The notes beneath the pieces are model-generated. The model was given only the letters and a program-made list of their open reading frames with translations. It did no database searches and had not been told where the DNA came from. This document shows positions 1 through 6,249 of a stretch of DNA of 7,845 bases, piece by piece. The stretch is from Chloroflexota bacterium. Its GTDB lineage: Bacteria > Chloroflexota > Anaerolineae > Anaerolineales > Villigracilaceae. The DNA is taken from the NCBI GenBank assembly GCA_021823555.1, contig JAKANW010000113.1, positions 1 to 7,845 of the forward strand. Direction: 5' to 3'. Both the position numbers and the translations under genes were made by a program. Every line of letters begins with the position of its first letter. Position 1 is the first letter of the stretch.

Positions 1-50
1 TATCAGGCTGAGCCTTTCGGCTTCGCTCAGGATAAACTCCGCGAAGTATC
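1..50. repeat. Hairpin-rich, REP-like intergenic repeat (candidate)
   Basis: This non-coding stretch contains overlapping inverted repeats. CTGAGC (8-13) pairs with GCTCAG (25-30), and CTTCGC (21-26) pairs with GCGAAG (41-46). A smaller AGCC/GGCT hairpin (11-14 with 19-22) lies inside the first. The two larger stems share bases and are therefore mutually exclusive. From memory, CTGAGC/TTCGGCTTCGCTCAGG-type palindromes occur as dispersed intergenic repeats in several bacterial genomes. Only one copy is present here, so its dispersed nature is an inference. The element could also be the end of a terminator for a gene upstream of the window, but no T-tract follows. Confidence 0.45.
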
Positions 51-76
51 TCTGCCCCGGCTCACCCCTTTGCTAC

Positions 77-105
77 TTGACCCTTCCCCTCTCCCAATCT
101 ACAAT
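77..105 (+). promoter_or_regulatory. Sigma70-type promoter of the histidine kinase gene, probably leaderless
   Basis: A -35 box TTGACC (77-82) and a -10 box TACAAT (100-105) are separated by exactly 17 bases. This is the ideal spacing for a housekeeping sigma factor, and each box differs from consensus at one base. A start point six or seven bases after the -10 box would fall at 112-113, on the A of the ATG at 113. No Shine-Dalgarno sequence precedes that ATG. The in-frame TTG at 77, which could be taken as an upstream start codon, is therefore better explained as the -35 hexamer. Confidence 0.72.
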
Positions 106-112
106 CAAACCA

Positions 113-2125
113 ATGAAGAAGACCTTTCTTCTCTTCGCCCCAATTGCAGGCGCAATCCTGCTTGAAATCCTCTCTCTGGGGTGGGCGGCGCAAGCCAGCG
201 GACAATCCATCCGTGCGGTGACGACGCCTCTTTCGGCAGGAGTAGCTATCCTAATGCTCCTGATGGGATTGTTGCCCGCCCTGGTGCGCCCGCGATCCAG
301 TCACACTTTGATCGCCTGCTTCGCGGCCGTCTTTGCTTTTGTTCTCCTCGTTCCCTTCGATGTGGGGGACCTGCCAACCCTGCATCCCGGCCTTCCCACC
401 TTTGCTCTCATCTCACCTTATTTGTTTCTGCGATTGCTAAATGCAGCCATTCTGTTGCCAATGGCCATCCACGTCAGCGCGCGCTTTCCGCGTCCGACGC
501 GCATGTCAGACCAGACTCTGCTGGGCGGGTATGTGTTTTCGGCGGCAATCTTCGCTGCATTGATTTTTAGTTCCGCGGCGTGGCAGCGGCTGCTCACCGG
601 AGCTTTGGCTTTTTTGTGGTTCACGGCTGTGATCGGTTTCTTTATTTGGAACCTGCTGACCATCACGCGCGACCCTGCGCCGGAAAATGCTCACTATGCC
701 CGCCAGGCGCGCGTCATCCTGTTTGGCGTGCTGGTGGCGGAAGTCCCGCTCTGGCTGCGCCCGTTGACCCTGGCGTTCGGCCTGAAGATCTTTCCCTATG
801 ACTTAATGCTGGTCTTCCAACTTTTCGTGCCATTCGGATTAACGTATGCCGTTCTGCGGCACGACTTGTTTGGGATTGACCGCCTCCTGCGCCGGACCCT
901 GGTGTATGGCGCCGTTTCACTGGCGTTGCTTACGCTGTATCTGGGAATAACCGCCGCGCTGAGCGACCTGTTTGCCGCGTCCCTGACTTCGCGTCCGCTG
1001 GCGCCTTTCATCAGTTTGTTCGCGGCGGCGCTGCTCTTTGAGCCGGCGCGCCGCTTCACTCAAACCTGGCTCGATAAATTGCTCTACCCAGACCGGCTTA
1101 AATTCCAGGCTGCCGTCCAATTGATGCAGAACTCCCTGGCGCGCGCCAACCGCCGGGAAGAGATCATTCATCTGCTCAATGATATTTTCCCGGCGCAAGT
1201 CGGGGCAGAGTGGGCCGCGCTCAAATTGTTCCCCGAGCCGGACGTTCCGCCCGCGCATCTCACGCCCGCCTGGAGCACGCGATTGATGGCGGGTAGTGTC
1301 AATTTCGGCGGTTACTGGTTGGGACCGCGCCGGGGCGGGCCGGTCTATGATGCGGAGGAACGTATGCGTTTGCAGGCGTTGGCAGGACAGGCTGCGTTGG
1401 CCCTGGCCTATGCCAATGCATACGAGTCGTTGTATGAACTGAACCAGACCCTGGAACAACGCGTGAAAGAACAGACTGCCCAGGCCTTGGCCGACCAGCA
1501 AGCCATTGCCGCCTACCAGGAGCGACAGCGCATCGCCCGTGACCTGCACGATTCTGTCACCCAGTCCATCTTTGGGATGCACCTGATGGCGCGCGGCTTG
1601 AAAGCCTCCGCGCCTGAGCCTTTCAAGAAGGATCTGGCCGAACTGGAAAATCTTGCCAGCGAGATTCTGCGCGAGATGCGCCTGCTGCTCGACCAACTGC
1701 GGAACGCGTCAGCGGAGGAGGTGGTCAATTTAACGGAGGCCATTCAAAGCCAGTGTGAAGCGTTGTCCCGAAAAACGGGACCGGAAGGGGGACCGCTGTT
1801 GGCCGTCGAAGTAGATTCGCCCGTGGACTTAGTCATCCCATCCAGTATTGCGGAGACGGCGTTGTGGGTCGTCCGTGAGGCGCTGCAAAACATCGTCAAA
1901 CATAGCGGCCGCCGGACGGCGAAGATCGAAGTGAAACGGGATGCGATGCTGTGTGTACAGGTGGTGGACGACGGCGCGGGTTTTGATGCGAATGGGCTGC
2001 CTGCTGGACATTACGGCTTGCGCGGTATGAGGGAACGCGTGCTGGCCCTGGGCGGGGATTTCAAGATCGAGTCAGAGACAGGGCGCGGTACAATGCTCGC
2101 ATTCAGTTTACCTTTGCCAAAGTGA
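113..2125 (+). CDS. Multi-pass membrane sensor histidine kinase, HisKA_3 (NarL/DegS/ComP-like) family
   Basis: This 670-residue protein autophosphorylates on a histidine and passes the phosphate to a response regulator, presumably the one encoded next. The first ~315 residues form about ten hydrophobic segments. They end in a stretch around HDLFGIDRLLRRTLVYG and DKLLYPDRLKFQ that resembles ComP-like kinases. A degenerate GAF-like region (about 345-440) and a coiled coil (about 440-475) follow. The H-box is RIARDLHDSVTQ with His479 as the phospho-acceptor. The HATPase domain shows E589 and N593 in EALQNIVKH, the G1 box DDGAGFD (619-625) and the G2 box GLRGM (635-639). I chose the ATG at 113 because a well-spaced promoter covers the alternative TTG at 77 and the protein then begins MKKTFLLF at a membrane segment. 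The input signal is unknown; no periplasmic sensor domain of appreciable size is visible. Confidence 0.93.
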   Translation: MKKTFLLFAPIAGAILLEILSLGWAAQASGQSIRAVTTPLSAGVAILMLLMGLLPALVRPRSSHTLIACFAAVFAFVLLVPFDVGDLPTLHPGLPTFALISPYLFLRLLNAAILLPMAIHVSARFPRPTRMSDQTLLGGYVFSAAIFAALIFSSAAWQRLLTGALAFLWFTAVIGFFIWNLLTITRDPAPENAHYARQARVILFGVLVAEVPLWLRPLTLAFGLKIFPYDLMLVFQLFVPFGLTYAVLRHDLFGIDRLLRRTLVYGAVSLALLTLYLGITAALSDLFAASLTSRPLAPFISLFAAALLFEPARRFTQTWLDKLLYPDRLKFQAAVQLMQNSLARANRREEIIHLLNDIFPAQVGAEWAALKLFPEPDVPPAHLTPAWSTRLMAGSVNFGGYWLGPRRGGPVYDAEERMRLQALAGQAALALAYANAYESLYELNQTLEQRVKEQTAQALADQQAIAAYQERQRIARDLHDSVTQSIFGMHLMARGLKASAPEPFKKDLAELENLASEILREMRLLLDQLRNASAEEVVNLTEAIQSQCEALSRKTGPEGGPLLAVEVDSPVDLVIPSSIAETALWVVREALQNIVKHSGRRTAKIEVKRDAMLCVQVVDDGAGFDANGLPAGHYGLRGMRERVLALGGDFKIESETGRGTMLAFSLPLPK

Positions 2126-2147
2126 CGCCGAGTCCAGGAAAGACGCC

Positions 2148-2786
2148 ATGCTCAAAATCCTGATCGTAGACGATCATCAAATCGTTCGCCGCGGGCTGCG
2201 GATGACGATTGACGCTGAAAAAGATATGCAGGTGGCGGGTGAGGCTGCCAGCGGCGCAGGCGTGTTGGAACTGATCCGCAGGCACAAACCGGATGTGGTG
2301 CTGCTTGACCTGCAAATGCCGGAATTGGATGGCGTGGAAACGCTCGAGCAAGTGCGGCCCGAATTCCCCGAACTGCCGGTTTTGATCCTGACTACGTTCA
2401 GCGATGACGCTCATTTGTATGCTGCCTTGCGCGCCGGGGCGAGCGGCTTTTTGTTGAAGGAAATGGATGGCGACGATTTGATCGAGGCTATTCGCGGCGC
2501 AGCCAAAGGCCGGCCGCAACTGCACCCCGAAATTGCAAAGCGGTTGATGGCACGCGCCTCCATGCCCGAGGACCCGTTTGAATCGTTGACCGAACGCGAG
2601 CGCGATATTTTGAAATCCCTGGCGCATGGTTTGAGCAACAAAGAGATCGCTGCCGAACTCTCCCTGACCGAGATGACGGTGAAGGGCTACGTAAGCGGCG
2701 TGCTGATGAAACTGGGCGTCAGCGACCGCACACAGGCTGCTTTGATGGCGGTGCGCTACGGGTTGGTCAGGCTGGAGGAGTTGTAG
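2148..2786 (+). CDS. NarL/LuxR-family DNA-binding response regulator
   Basis: This 212-residue transcription factor is the expected partner of the kinase that ends 22 bases upstream. The receiver domain (1-120) has the acidic pair D8/D9, the phospho-acceptor D54 in LLDLQMP, T82 or T83 in ILTTFS, and the conserved K104. A LuxR-type helix-turn-helix occupies about 146-205 (LTERERDILKSLAHGLSNKEIA, then TVKGYVSGVLMKLG). The recognition helix has TVKGYVS where many relatives have TVKNHVS, which could alter DNA contacts. AGGA at 2136-2139 lies eight bases before the ATG. Spacing and family pairing indicate cotranscription with the kinase. Its target genes cannot be read from the window; the neighbouring small membrane gene and protease genes are candidates only by proximity. 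Confidence 0.95.
   Translation: MLKILIVDDHQIVRRGLRMTIDAEKDMQVAGEAASGAGVLELIRRHKPDVVLLDLQMPELDGVETLEQVRPEFPELPVLILTTFSDDAHLYAALRAGASGFLLKEMDGDDLIEAIRGAAKGRPQLHPEIAKRLMARASMPEDPFESLTERERDILKSLAHGLSNKEIAAELSLTEMTVKGYVSGVLMKLGVSDRTQAALMAVRYGLVRLEEL
2774..2780 (+). promoter_or_regulatory. Strong ribosome binding site inside the response regulator gene
   Basis: GGAGGAG lies in the last codons of the response regulator gene, 11 bases before the ATG at 2792. A second, closer AGGA (2785-2788) overlaps the regulator's TAG stop codon. This supports the small downstream gene being translated and coupled to the regulator. Confidence 0.6.
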
Positions 2787-2791
2787 GAAAA

Positions 2792-3016
2792 ATGAACACA
2801 AATGCTTTGATTGTCCTGCTCGTGACCATCGGGGTCATCGTGCTTGTCAACGCGGCCATGTTCGGCATTGTGCGCGGCGTCACGCGCGGCGACCATCGCT
2901 GGATGCGGGCCCTCGGCGAAACTCTCAGAAAGCCTACGGAAAAAAGCAATCAGCCCTATGATGAGCTGCGCCAGAAAATGCAGGAACTTGCCGGGGAGCA
3001 GAGACAGGACAAGTAG
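2792..3016 (+). CDS. Small single-span membrane protein of unknown function
   Basis: The 74-residue product has one hydrophobic segment (about residues 5-27, ALIVLLVTIGVIVLVNAAMF). A basic linker (28-47) and a charged, glutamine-rich tail (about 55-74, with DELRQKMQELAGEQRQ) follow, and the tail could form a short helix or coiled coil. The basic side after the membrane segment suggests that the tail is cytoplasmic. There are no cysteines and no signal-peptidase site is evident. It starts five bases after the response regulator stop codon, behind a strong ribosome binding site, so it is probably the third gene of the two-component operon. I do not recognise the family. Possible roles are an accessory of the membrane kinase or a target of the system, but the sequence does not decide this. 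Confidence 0.72.
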   Translation: MNTNALIVLLVTIGVIVLVNAAMFGIVRGVTRGDHRWMRALGETLRKPTEKSNQPYDELRQKMQELAGEQRQDK

Positions 3017-3058
3017 GAAAGGGTGGAGACTGTTCCACAGGATATTTTACAAAACGTA

Positions 3059-3064
3059 TATAAT
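3059..3064 (+). promoter_or_regulatory. Candidate -10 box upstream of the S41 protease gene
   Basis: A perfect TATAAT lies in a locally AT-rich gap between the small membrane gene and the S41 protease gene. No good -35 hexamer is found at 16-18 bases upstream; the nearest resemblance, TTCCAC (3033-3038), is 20 bases away. Transcription starting near 3071 would give a leader of about 66 bases. The call rests mainly on the -10 match and the 120-base gap, so readthrough from the upstream operon remains possible. Confidence 0.5.
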
Positions 3065-3126
3065 CATTTCATCCGCCTTTAATCCCGCCATGATAAAAAT
3101 CTTAGTGATCAACTGGCATTTTGCCT

Positions 3127-3130
3127 GGAG
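3127..3130 (+). promoter_or_regulatory. Ribosome binding site that fixes a GTG start
   Basis: GGAG lies six bases before the GTG at 3137, in the sequence CTGGAGAAAACTGTG. The first residues downstream form a basic N-terminus and a membrane anchor, which agrees with this GTG being the start codon. Confidence 0.7.
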
Positions 3131-3136
3131 AAAACT

Positions 3137-4438
3137 GTGAATAAAACCCTGAAAGTTATCTTAGTCATTCTGGTCGTCGTATTCGTCGGCGTTGCTTCGT
3201 TCTCTGGAGGCTTCGTGGTGGGGCATTTCCTGCCCGCCATGAACGGACAGGCCCTGCCGGCTCCGGTCGTCAATTCCGCCCCCTCGACCGACCAACAGGC
3301 TGCCACGCCCCAGGACGCGCAGACGCTCTTCAAACCCTTCTGGGAAGCGTGGAATATTATCCACCAGGAATACGTGGATCAACCCGTGGATGACGTAAAA
3401 CTCATGCAGGGCGCCATCAGCGGCATGTTGCAGTCTCTGGGCGACGCGCACACAACGTACATGGATCCGCAGACCTATAAGGCCGCCACCACGGAATTGG
3501 CCGGTTCTTACGAAGGCATCGGCGCCTACGTGGATACCAGTGGTGACTACCTGACCATTACCAGTCCCATCCCTGGTTCACCCGCCGATAAGGCCGGATT
3601 GCGGCCCGGCGACCAAATCGTCAAGATTGACGGTCAGGATATGACCGGTGTGAATGCTGAAGTGGCGCACCAGAAAGTCCTCGGTCCGGCAGGAACGACC
3701 GTTCACCTGACGATCAAGCGCGCAGGTGAAGTTGCACTGCTGGAGTTCGACATCGTGCGCGCTAAGATCAATATCCCCAGCGCCACCGGCAAGATGCTGG
3801 ACAATGGCATCGCTTACATCCAGATCACGACTTTTGGCGATAAAACCACGTCAGAATTAACTGCTACCCTTAAAACCTTGATGGCGCAACACCCCAAGGG
3901 TATTATCCTTGACCTGCGTTTCAACGGCGGCGGGTACCTGCAAACAGCCGTGGAGGTCGTTTCACAGTTCGTAGGTAAAGGCGTGGTGCTTTACGAGAAA
4001 TATGGCGATGGGACTAAAAAGCCGTATGACGTGATTCCCGGTGGAATGGCAACCGATACCAGCATCCCAATGGCTGTGCTGATTAACGAAGGTTCGGCAT
4101 CCGCTTCAGAGATCACAGCTGGGGCCTTGCAGGATTATGGACGCGCCAAACTGGTGGGGGTGACTTCCTATGGGAAAGGCACCGTCCAAAACTGGGTGCC
4201 GCTCTCCAACGACCAGGGTGCTGTGCGCGTGACCATTGCACGCTGGCTGACCCCGAACGGCCATACGATTGATAAATTGGGATTGACTCCCGATGTCTAT
4301 GTGGAACGTACCCCCGCCGACTATCAAGCCGGACGCGACCCGCAATTGGATGCCGCCATCCAAACTGTGATGGCTCTCATCAATAACCAACCTATCCCAA
4401 CTTCTATTCCGACCCCTACGCCTACACCCATCCCGTAG
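3137..4438 (+). CDS. Membrane-anchored S41-family C-terminal processing protease (CtpA/CtpB-like)
   Basis: This 433-residue serine protease is predicted to cut proteins near their C-terminus outside the cytoplasmic membrane. Residues 1-6 are basic and 7-30 form a signal anchor. An Ala/Pro/Gln-rich linker runs to about 62. The N-terminal cap helix region includes FWEAWNIIHQEYVD (68-81). The PDZ domain spans about 118-205, with SYEGIGAYV and GSPADKAGLRPGDQI. The catalytic core follows. The catalytic serine is S322 in NEGSASASEI, the general base is K347 in SYGKGTVQ, and Q351 is the third residue. The serine-to-lysine spacing of 25 and lysine-to-glutamine spacing of 4 match E. coli Prc and B. 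subtilis CtpB. The last ~16 residues form a low-complexity Pro/Thr/Ile tail (PTPTPTPIP). The start is GTG. A zinc peptidase gene follows after 15 bases, so the two are probably cotranscribed. Confidence 0.95.
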   Translation: MNKTLKVILVILVVVFVGVASFSGGFVVGHFLPAMNGQALPAPVVNSAPSTDQQAATPQDAQTLFKPFWEAWNIIHQEYVDQPVDDVKLMQGAISGMLQSLGDAHTTYMDPQTYKAATTELAGSYEGIGAYVDTSGDYLTITSPIPGSPADKAGLRPGDQIVKIDGQDMTGVNAEVAHQKVLGPAGTTVHLTIKRAGEVALLEFDIVRAKINIPSATGKMLDNGIAYIQITTFGDKTTSELTATLKTLMAQHPKGIILDLRFNGGGYLQTAVEVVSQFVGKGVVLYEKYGDGTKKPYDVIPGGMATDTSIPMAVLINEGSASASEITAGALQDYGRAKLVGVTSYGKGTVQNWVPLSNDQGAVRVTIARWLTPNGHTIDKLGLTPDVYVERTPADYQAGRDPQLDAAIQTVMALINNQPIPTSIPTPTPTPIP

Positions 4439-4453
4439 CGGAAAAGGAGAAAA

Positions 4454-5155
4454 ATGTTCTTCTTCGACCCAACCTACTTAATCTTTATGCTGCCAGGATT
4501 TCTCCTGGTCATGCTGGCCTCCTGGTATGTCAATTCGGCTTACCGCAAATGGAGCCAGGTTCCCGTCCGCAGCCGGTTGACCGGTGCGCAGGCTGCCCAG
4601 CGCCTGATCATGAGCGGCGGCCTGAGCGGTGTCCAGATCCAAAATATTGGCGGCCAATTGACCGATAATTACGATCCGCGTACCAAGGTCCTGAACCTGT
4701 CACAAGGCGTTGCCAACAGCGCCTCCGTGGCAGCGGTGGCTGTCGCTGCTCATGAACTCGGTCATGCCATGCAGGATTATGAAGACTATATTCCGCTCCG
4801 ATTCCGCGCCGCGCTGGTGCCGGCCGTCAACATTGGTTCCTGGCTCGGCTGGATCATGATCCTTGCAGGTCTGTTCCTGCGCATGACCAACCTGGCCTGG
4901 CTGGGCGTGCTGGTCTTTTCCGGCGGCGCGCTCTTTGCCCTGGCTACCCTGCCCGTGGAATTGAACGCTTCGGCGCGCGCCAAACGCCTGCTGGCCGAAA
5001 CCGGCATCATCGCCGGGGAGGATGAACAGGCGGGCGTCAACCATGTGCTCAATGCAGCAGCAATGACCTACGTGGCCGGGCTGGCAACAGCCATTCTCCA
5101 GTTGCTATACTTTGTCAGCCTCGTTGGTGGCATGGGCGGACGCCGCCGCAGCTAA
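4454..5155 (+). CDS. Membrane-embedded zinc metallopeptidase, YugP-like (Zn_peptidase_2) family
   Basis: The 233-residue product has the features of the YugP family, a group of poorly characterised membrane metallopeptidases. A hydrophobic segment lies at about 7-24, followed by a soluble stretch. The zinc-binding motif HELGH has H100, E101 and H104 in AVAAHELGHAMQD. Two membrane segments (about 122-142 and 147-167) lead to LPVELNAS (166-173), where E169 is the likely third metal ligand. A further hydrophobic stretch (about 200-224) precedes a GGRRRS end. The length is normal for the family. AGGAG (4445-4449) precedes the ATG by four bases, and a strong terminator follows the stop codon. Pairing with an S41 protease suggests a shared role in envelope protein turnover, but the substrate is unknown. 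Confidence 0.9.
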   Translation: MFFFDPTYLIFMLPGFLLVMLASWYVNSAYRKWSQVPVRSRLTGAQAAQRLIMSGGLSGVQIQNIGGQLTDNYDPRTKVLNLSQGVANSASVAAVAVAAHELGHAMQDYEDYIPLRFRAALVPAVNIGSWLGWIMILAGLFLRMTNLAWLGVLVFSGGALFALATLPVELNASARAKRLLAETGIIAGEDEQAGVNHVLNAAAMTYVAGLATAILQLLYFVSLVGGMGGRRRS

Positions 5156-5178
5156 TCCATGTTTCCCATGACCAACCG

Positions 5179-5211
5179 CTCCCGCAGGGTAAAACCTTGC
5201 GGGAGTTTTTT
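5179..5211 (+). terminator. Rho-independent terminator of the protease unit
   Basis: The left arm CTCCCGCAGGGT (5179-5190) pairs with ACCTTGCGGGAG (5194-5205). This gives a 12-bp stem, with one G-T wobble, closed by an AAA loop. Six T residues (5206-5211) follow immediately. It lies 23 bases after the stop codon of the zinc peptidase gene and marks the end of the S41/YugP transcription unit. Confidence 0.92.
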
Positions 5212-5216
5212 ATGTG

Positions 5217-5222
5217 TATAAT
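5217..5222 (+). promoter_or_regulatory. -10 box of the UPF0104-like gene, probably leaderless
   Basis: A perfect TATAAT lies six bases beyond the terminator T-tract. Its last base is only eight bases before the ATG at 5231, so a start point at 5229-5231 would leave a leader of zero to two bases. No Shine-Dalgarno sequence is present. The -35 region is weak: TTGCGG (5197-5202) is only 14 bases away and lies inside the terminator stem. The promoter and terminator are therefore physically merged. Confidence 0.62.
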
Positions 5223-5230
5223 GACCGCAC

Positions 5231-6241
5231 ATGCGTAAATTCATCTTTGTGGTGATCCTCTTCCTCGGTGTGGCGCTGGTTATTCTAAGTTTTGGGGAAT
5301 TAGGAAACATCCTCCAAACTGTGAAGCGTGGAAATCCTTGGTATCTCCTGCTGGCGTTGTGCATTCAATTCGCCTGGTTCTTTGTCATTGGGCGAATGTT
5401 CCGCTCGATCTTTCGCCTGCTCGGCATGGATGAGTCCACCCTGACCCTGAGCCTGATCGCCGTTGCCGTCACCTTCATCAATGTGGTCGCTCCCACCGCA
5501 GGCATGGGCGGTGTGGCTCTGTTCGCCGCTGAAGCCAAACGCCGCGGGCATCCTTCTGGAAAGGCTACCGTTGCCGCGGCTTTGTTCCTTCTCTTCGATG
5601 AAGCCGCCTTCCTGTGCATTCTTGCCCTGGGCCTGGTCGTGCTCTCCCGGCGCAACAACCTGAGCGCGGGCGAGATCACCGCCTCTTTGATTCTGTTCTC
5701 CATTGCCTGCGCGATCGCCGCCATGCTTTATCTTGGTTATCGCTCAGCTGTGACGCTTGGAAACGTGCTGGCGGCCATGGCGCGGTTGGTCAATCGTTTC
5801 GTGCAATTTTTCATTCACCGTAATTACCTCAGCGAGGAGCGCGCCCATGAGTTTGCCCGGGAAATTGCAGACGGTCTCTCCGGCATTACGAAGCACCCCG
5901 TTCACCTGCTGCGCCCCATCCTGTGGGGATTGCTCAACAAAGCCCTGTTGATGAGCGTCTTGGGATGTTCCTTTCTGGCTTTCAATGTCCCGTATTCTGC
6001 TGGCACGCTCATCGGGGGCTTTTCCATTGGCTATCTGTTTATGATCGTTTCGCCCACTCCCTCGGGAATTGGCGTAGTGGAGGGCGTCATGGCGCTGGCG
6101 CTCGCTTCCCTGAGCGTGGATTGGAGCCAGTCGGTGGTCGTTACTCTTGCGTATCGCGCCTTCACTTTCTGGGTCCCGCTTGGAGTTGGCGCGTTGGCCT
6201 TCCGCAAACTAAACCTTAGCGCGGTGAGGGCAGAAAATTAG
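5231..6241 (+). CDS. UPF0104 / lysylphosphatidylglycerol synthase transmembrane-region family protein
   Basis: This 336-residue polytopic membrane protein has about eight hydrophobic segments. They lie near residues 4-21, 36-57, 70-98, 112-138, 148-170, 227-251, 258-276 and 299-323. The family signature is visible as SPTPSGIGVVEG (274-285, with E284), followed by a YRAFTFWVPLGVG block (308-320). A conserved-looking NVVAPTAGMGG (84-94) lies in the third segment. In MprF the equivalent domain flips aminoacylated lipid, while many stand-alone members are uncharacterised. No soluble aminoacyl-transferase domain is present, so lipid aminoacylation should not be assumed. Lipid or glycolipid translocation is the best guess. 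The gene heads a unit with the cyclase eight bases downstream, and its ATG lies directly behind a -10 box. Confidence 0.87.
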   Translation: MRKFIFVVILFLGVALVILSFGELGNILQTVKRGNPWYLLLALCIQFAWFFVIGRMFRSIFRLLGMDESTLTLSLIAVAVTFINVVAPTAGMGGVALFAAEAKRRGHPSGKATVAAALFLLFDEAAFLCILALGLVVLSRRNNLSAGEITASLILFSIACAIAAMLYLGYRSAVTLGNVLAAMARLVNRFVQFFIHRNYLSEERAHEFAREIADGLSGITKHPVHLLRPILWGLLNKALLMSVLGCSFLAFNVPYSAGTLIGGFSIGYLFMIVSPTPSGIGVVEGVMALALASLSVDWSQSVVVTLAYRAFTFWVPLGVGALAFRKLNLSAVRAEN

Positions 6242-6244
6242 GAG
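6240..6244 (+). promoter_or_regulatory. Ribosome binding site overlapping a stop codon
   Basis: AGGAG begins inside the TAG stop codon of the upstream membrane protein gene and ends five bases before the ATG at 6250. This arrangement favours translational coupling of the cyclase to the membrane protein. Confidence 0.75.
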
Positions 6245-6249
6245 TCAGT

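Noticed and set aside
77..112. Twelve-codon N-terminal extension of the kinase from a TTG start at 77
   Set aside because: The TTG is part of a TTGACC hexamer exactly 17 bases from TACAAT, no ribosome binding site precedes it, and the ATG at 113 begins a natural membrane-protein N-terminus.
917..1696. Long minus-strand open frame of 259 codons opposite the kinase gene
   Set aside because: It lies entirely antisense to an intact, motif-complete kinase, shows no recognisable domain and is rich in Gln/Arg, as expected for the complement of a GC-rich gene.
2103..2801. Minus-strand open frame of 232 codons opposite the response regulator gene
   Set aside because: It mirrors the regulator gene and its flanks, has a His/Gln-rich composition with no known motif, and would conflict with a strongly supported gene.
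3023..3038. Terminator after the small membrane gene (GTGGA/TCCAC hairpin)
   Set aside because: The stem is only five base pairs with a six-base loop and no T-tract follows, so it is too weak to call.
5231..6241. Complete MprF-type lysylphosphatidylglycerol synthase
   Set aside because: Only the membrane portion is present. At 336 residues there is no room for the soluble aminoacyl-transferase domain, and the next gene is a cyclase.
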